54,638 nt of DNA from T3Sed10-241 sp036751905 (GTDB lineage Bacteria > Bacteroidota > Bacteroidia > Flavobacteriales_D > Cryomorphaceae), in NCBI GenBank assembly GCA_036751905.1, contig DAIOTP010000007.1:1-54638 (forward strand). Direction: 5' to 3'. Below are positions 51,280 to 54,638 of the stretch, in pieces (within the stretch, counting starts at the first letter, position 1; the number at the start of each line of letters is the position of its first letter). The notes under the pieces were generated by a model. It was not told where the DNA came from, did not search any database, and worked only from the letters and a program-made list of their open reading frames with translations. A program made the translations under genes and the position numbers.

Positions 51280-52338
51280 TCACTCAGGCTGATGCTCAAC
51301 ACCTGCAAAACCGAGGATGCGCTCAAGTTCTATTGGAATTTCCGGAAGGTTTCTTCTTTCAAGCAACAAGCCATTGAGCTCCGCCAGCTCCGCGAAGATG
51401 TAATGCTTGTCAAGCGCTGCTTTGAGATAACTGCGGCCGCTGCTATTGCCGGTTCCTACCCGCGTTCCAATCATCCTGTGCACCATATTCATGTGTCTTG
51501 TGCGCCATGTTGCCATATGTTCATCTATATCAAGCAATCCCACCAACAATTGAAATGGCATATGCAGCAAAGGATACCCACGGTGCAACATGATAAACAA
51601 GGCAGAGCGCGCCGCTTTGGCGGAAAGCTGACGACCTTTATTTTCATTTTTACCGAAAAGGATGGCATCAAACAGCTGCATATTGCCCCGTTCGATCTCC
51701 AATAAGCTGTCGTGATATGCTTTGCGGTAAGCCAACCAGTATGGGTGTTCTTCAGCACTCAATGTTGCAGTGCCACGCCAGCCTGCCTGACCATGCAAAT
51801 AAGGCATACGCTCAAGCCATGCATTGAGCAAGCCAAGAAGTGTTGGCTGTGATTCCATTTGTTTGACATGCTGTACATCCGCATCTCTCAAAGCCGAGGT
51901 GTAGTGATTTTGGCCGTGCCGCATTTCAAAGCGCAGTCCCAAGCGGGCTTCGAGCTCTTTCCACTGCACACTTTGAAAACCCGATGCTGGCCTAAGCAGA
52001 TCACGAAAATCAAGAAAGTCGAGGGATGTCATTGTCTCCATGATCCCAATTTGCTCAACCAACAACTTCAAAATTGTATTGATGCGGTGTGTACGATGAA
52101 CCACAGTCTGCATGGTTGGTGTATTGTCATTTACGCTTGGTGCTTGCATCAAGGCAATGATGCTATCAAGCTCAAACAAAACTTGTTTAAACCACAATTC
52201 GTAGGCCTGATGAATTACAATGAACAACATTTCATCGTGCGCCTCAACTCCATGTGCTTTGCTGAGAGGATGCTGTGCATTGAGCACCACGTCAAGGGCT
52301 AGGTAGTCGCTGTAATAAACCGATTTTTCTGGGGCCAT
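51280..52338 (-). CDS. kynA: Tryptophan 2,3-dioxygenase
   Basis: The 352-residue heme enzyme opens the indole ring of tryptophan to N-formylkynurenine. HDEMLFIVIHQAYELWFKQ gives the substrate-site region (H, Y, F), SLDFLDFRDLLRPASGFQS is the conserved core, and MNMVHRMIGTRVGTGNSSG contains the axial heme histidine and the flexible GTGxSSG loop. The start at 52338 is supported by a TACCTTTG element just upstream; the open frame continues to 52425 but lacks homology there. No other kynurenine-pathway gene is adjacent. Confidence 0.96.
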   Translation of the reverse strand: MAPEKSVYYSDYLALDVVLNAQHPLSKAHGVEAHDEMLFIVIHQAYELWFKQVLFELDSIIALMQAPSVNDNTPTMQTVVHRTHRINTILKLLVEQIGIMETMTSLDFLDFRDLLRPASGFQSVQWKELEARLGLRFEMRHGQNHYTSALRDADVQHVKQMESQPTLLGLLNAWLERMPYLHGQAGWRGTATLSAEEHPYWLAYRKAYHDSLLEIERGNMQLFDAILFGKNENKGRQLSAKAARSALFIMLHRGYPLLHMPFQLLVGLLDIDEHMATWRTRHMNMVHRMIGTRVGTGNSSGRSYLKAALDKHYIFAELAELNGLLLERRNLPEIPIELERILGFAGVEHQPE

Positions 52339-52362
52339 GTTTTCCTTGTAGATGTTGGAGCT

Positions 52363-52370
52363 CAAAGGTA
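52363..52370 (-). promoter_or_regulatory. Candidate -7 element of kynA
   Basis: On the minus strand TACCTTTG (52370-52363) lies 24 bases before the ATG at 52338; a TTG is 17 bases further upstream, shorter than the usual spacing. Confidence 0.45.
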
Positions 52371-52443
52371 CCAAATGCATGAAATCACAAGCATTTTTTG
52401 ATTCCAACACTGCTCCCAGGCCCAATCCCTACTCTTCGTACTT

Positions 52444-53373
52444 TTACCGAAGTGTATCGTAGTCAAAGCAGTTTATGCTGAATTGTATGATTTCTGGTTT
52501 GCGCAAAGGTACAGTCCAAAAACCATCATAGGTAATGAGCTTTGGCAAAAGCAAACCATCAAGAAGCGCATTCTCTACTTTAATATGAATGTCGAAAGTG
52601 AAAAACAAGGTGCTATGAGCCAGCCTGTACTCGCGCGCCAAAACTGCATAAGTTTCAGGATCGAAATATGAGGTTAGGTCGTGAATCACTGTTTTCTCTT
52701 CCATTCCCTGCTTTGTAAAGCAACTAAATGCAAGACATGCTTGGCCATCATAACTTGCGTTGTAAATGGCATAATCATAATAAGGTACCATGTGATCGTC
52801 GAAAATGGCCATCTTGTCACCAATAAAAGGTACGTTGCCAATGGCAGCGCCGGGGTTGAACATCATCCGCTTGAGCTGCGCCTTGTGTTTTTCAATTTTG
52901 GTACCACCTACAAGTTCTTGATCAAAGCTATTGATCTTGGTGTTCGCTTTATAATGTCCTTTCGGAAAAAACACATCGTCATACATTTCGGCAGTTAGGT
53001 ACCGCCACTCACCATTTCTTTTTCTGATTTTGCCGTTGGTGGTTTCAAATACAATATCGATCGCAGCAAGTTCATTGCGGTCTAGCTTTTGCACTGCTTT
53101 ACGAAACATTGTGCCTTTTTCACTTTCCGCATCTTTATTGTACACGATTACATCGCCATCAATACGGTGGGGATAGTACTTCATATTCAGAAAAGCTTTG
53201 TAAAAAGTTGTGTCATTTCGCACCCTGTCAATAAAATCGGATACGTCGAAGCCTTCGTTGGCAGCACTTACCACAAATTCGTCCAACCGAACGACCTTGA
53301 CCACATCATTTTGGGCAACCAACTGATGCATTACGATCGAGAAGAACAAAAGGCTTAGAAGTTTATTCAACAT
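52444..53373 (-). CDS. Exported protein of unknown function
   Basis: A 309-residue protein with a signal peptide (LLSLLFFSIVMHQLVAQ). The mature part begins VVKVVRLDEFVVSAANEGFDVSDFIDRVRNDTTFYKAF, in which L-D-E-x-V-V-S-A resembles the junction after a carboxypeptidase-like regulatory repeat. Such proteins in this phylum are periplasmic or outer-membrane and often lack assigned functions. No enzyme motif was found. Its upstream region holds no clear promoter, and kynA lies downstream 105 bases away on the same strand. Confidence 0.75.
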   Translation of the reverse strand: MLNKLLSLLFFSIVMHQLVAQNDVVKVVRLDEFVVSAANEGFDVSDFIDRVRNDTTFYKAFLNMKYYPHRIDGDVIVYNKDAESEKGTMFRKAVQKLDRNELAAIDIVFETTNGKIRKRNGEWRYLTAEMYDDVFFPKGHYKANTKINSFDQELVGGTKIEKHKAQLKRMMFNPGAAIGNVPFIGDKMAIFDDHMVPYYDYAIYNASYDGQACLAFSCFTKQGMEEKTVIHDLTSYFDPETYAVLAREYRLAHSTLFFTFDIHIKVENALLDGLLLPKLITYDGFWTVPLRKPEIIQFSINCFDYDTLR

Positions 53374-53736
53374 GTTAAGGCAACGTCATATTTGCGTATA
53401 AAGTTTCTACAAGCAAGAGCACAAAAGTTTAAACAGATGAAAAGAATGTGAACAGGATGTACTCACAGTATTCAGAAATCCCCAAAAATGCAACATGAAT
53501 ACTAAGTTTCGCACGACGAATACAAATTCCGTGAAGACAAAAGGTTGTGGGTTCGAATCATGATGCCTACTTTAGCGGAATCAAAAAACAATTCGCAGCT
53601 ATGATAAATGATCACCCACCACCCCAGAAGTTACCACAGGGAGCCTATTGCTATTACATGATAGATCCCCCAACTGTGTAAATGGTCAATTTGAAATCCG
53701 ACCATCTCAAAATTTTACTCACCAATTTTTTATCCA
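53374..53736. other. Intergenic region, 363 bp, no gene seen
   Basis: Divergent gap between the exported 309-residue protein (left) and the large secreted protein (right). No ORF with coding character. GGTTCGAATC at 53550-53559 resembles a tRNA T-loop but has no pairing arms around it. No confident promoter is visible on either strand. Confidence 0.5.
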
Positions 53737-54638
53737 ATGAAAACCAATTCTCCAAGTTTGCGGAGGAAGCCAAAAGAGACGCTTCTTCCCTATTTATTTT
53801 CGAATGCCATTAAAGTGATCTCAGTACTCGTTCTGGGATTGTTTTACCTGAGCGGTGCACCTGTAAGCGCTCAAAAAAGCTCGATGTTCGACTTTGGAAC
53901 ACAGAAACAACAAATTAACGCACCCGGCCAAGAAGCCACAATTGTGGTAATCAAAGGCGAATACCCTGGTGAAGAATTTGTTCCTGAGGAAGTCGCTACA
54001 GCAGTTATGTTGCGTTCCAGCCAAGGTGATTTTCCACCACCGGTAATCAACACCTGCCCTTCAGATCAGATGGCAGAATGTTTCACTGATGTAGGCCATG
54101 TTGTTTCTGAACTGAGCTATCAGGTAGCCTGTGGTCCGGCCTTCATATTTATATATGAGCCATCCGGAATCCTGATTACTGGCTCTTGCCCTGGCACGGA
54201 GTACACTGTAACTTATGTAGTGTATGACCAATGCGGCGAAAGCACATCATGTGTTCAAACTTTTACAATTGACAATGAGGACCCTCAAATTACTTCTTGC
54301 CCTGCCGGAGGTACCATTGCCTCACCTGAGGAAGTTATCGTTGATGAGGAAGCAGTCCAATTCACTTTTAGCTGTCCCGGCGACCCCCTTTGTGCTGACA
54401 TCAGTATAAGTCATGAAGTTACAGAAACATTTGATCCTTGTATCGGCAATATTTACACGGTTACCTATACCATCACTGACGCCTGTGGGCGCTCTGACGA
54501 GTGTGACCAAGTATATGTGATTCCACCTGCACCACTTGCGATTGTATGCAGTGCTGATGAGACGGTAGAGTGCCTTACAGACATCAATCCTTCAGAAGAT
54601 GATGTAACTGTGACCAACGCTATTGAAGGAGTTAACAC
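53737..54638 (+). CDS. Large secreted protein with HYR-like cysteine-rich repeats (N-terminal part)
   Basis: The frame is open from the ATG at 53737 to the window edge (300 codons), so the 3' part is missing. A long signal sequence (hydrophobic IKVISVLVLGLFYLSGAPVSA, about residues 25-45, then Q) leads into repeats with regular cysteines: INTCPSDQMAEC, VTYVVYDQCGESTSC, ITSCPAGGTIASPEE, then YTVTYTITDACGRSDEC. These resemble HYR-like adhesion repeats that are common in long T9SS-exported proteins and end in a sorting domain. No such domain is visible yet. Probable surface adhesin or structural protein. Confidence 0.8.
   Translation, partial: MKTNSPSLRRKPKETLLPYLFSNAIKVISVLVLGLFYLSGAPVSAQKSSMFDFGTQKQQINAPGQEATIVVIKGEYPGEEFVPEEVATAVMLRSSQGDFPPPVINTCPSDQMAECFTDVGHVVSELSYQVACGPAFIFIYEPSGILITGSCPGTEYTVTYVVYDQCGESTSCVQTFTIDNEDPQITSCPAGGTIASPEEVIVDEEAVQFTFSCPGDPLCADISISHEVTETFDPCIGNIYTVTYTITDACGRSDECDQVYVIPPAPLAIVCSADETVECLTDINPSEDDVTVTNAIEGVN

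Noticed and set aside
53550..53559. GGTTCGAATC, the tRNA T-loop consensus
   Set aside because: The flanking bases do not form a T-stem and no acceptor, anticodon or D arm is found upstream, so it is not a tRNA gene; an old fragment cannot be excluded.
1..54638. CRISPR arrays, insertion sequences, prophage or integrase genes
   Set aside because: No regularly spaced repeats, transposase or integrase motifs, or terminal inverted repeats were seen on either strand.

Overview
The window comes from a Bacteroidota chromosome, most likely a Flavobacteriales-type marine or freshwater lineage. The grounds are: a type IX secretion (T9SS) sorting domain and a T9SS plug protein; lipoproteins with Bacteroidota lipoboxes; several promoters of the Bacteroidota form (TTTG, about 20 nt, TAnnTTTG); a six-gene Na+-translocating NADH:quinone reductase operon; DUF4625, DUF4199 and DUF4412 proteins; and a DnaX without its zinc module. 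There is no rRNA, tRNA, CRISPR array, prophage or insertion sequence. It reads as ordinary core chromosome with a few unusual loci.

Layout. 1-3.6 kb: the end of a peroxiredoxin, a DCC thiol oxidoreductase and a large secreted protein joining an S74 self-cleaving chaperone to a T9SS sorting domain. 4.0-12.7 kb (+): glyA, fahA and a bifunctional (p)ppGpp enzyme, then a Fur-family regulator, a STAS protein, purA and an OstA-like envelope protein. 12.8-20.4 kb: an LptD-like protein (-), then a + strand run of amidase, MlaD-type MCE protein, membrane Fe-S protein, HdrB-like CCG protein and a conserved hypothetical. 20.4-24.7 kb: a phosphatase, three small lipoproteins (two DUF4625) around a shared control region with a perfect palindrome, a GNAT acetyltransferase and a DUF962 protein. 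24.7-30.8 kb (-): nqrABCDEF. 30.9-41.7 kb: T9SS plug, apaG, a two-component propeller histidine kinase, pruA, a DivIC/FtsB-like protein, a Lon-N protein, a membrane hypothetical, a 53-residue membrane peptide with a near-perfect promoter, an SDR oxidoreductase and a DUF4199 protein. 41.9-45.2 kb: the rpsF-rpsR-rplI operon, divergent from dnaX. 45.2-49.7 kb (-): a VOC protein, two small charged proteins, and a three-gene operon of arginine decarboxylase, degenerate ureohydrolase and deoxyhypusine-synthase-like protein. 50.2-54.6 kb: a DUF4412 protein, tryptophan 2,3-dioxygenase, a secreted hypothetical and the start of a large cysteine-rich secreted protein that runs off the end.

The best candidates for undescribed biology are: (1) the polyamine-type operon, whose ureohydrolase has lost metal ligands and whose DHS-like enzyme keeps the catalytic lysine but not the spermidine-site residues; (2) a ten-A run at the domain III boundary of dnaX, where both shifted frames stop within a few codons, predicting a short gamma form; (3) the DUF4625 lipoprotein locus with a 7-1-7 palindrome on its -7 element; (4) the promoter-backed 53-residue peptide. 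All calls were made by reading the sequence; no database search was run.
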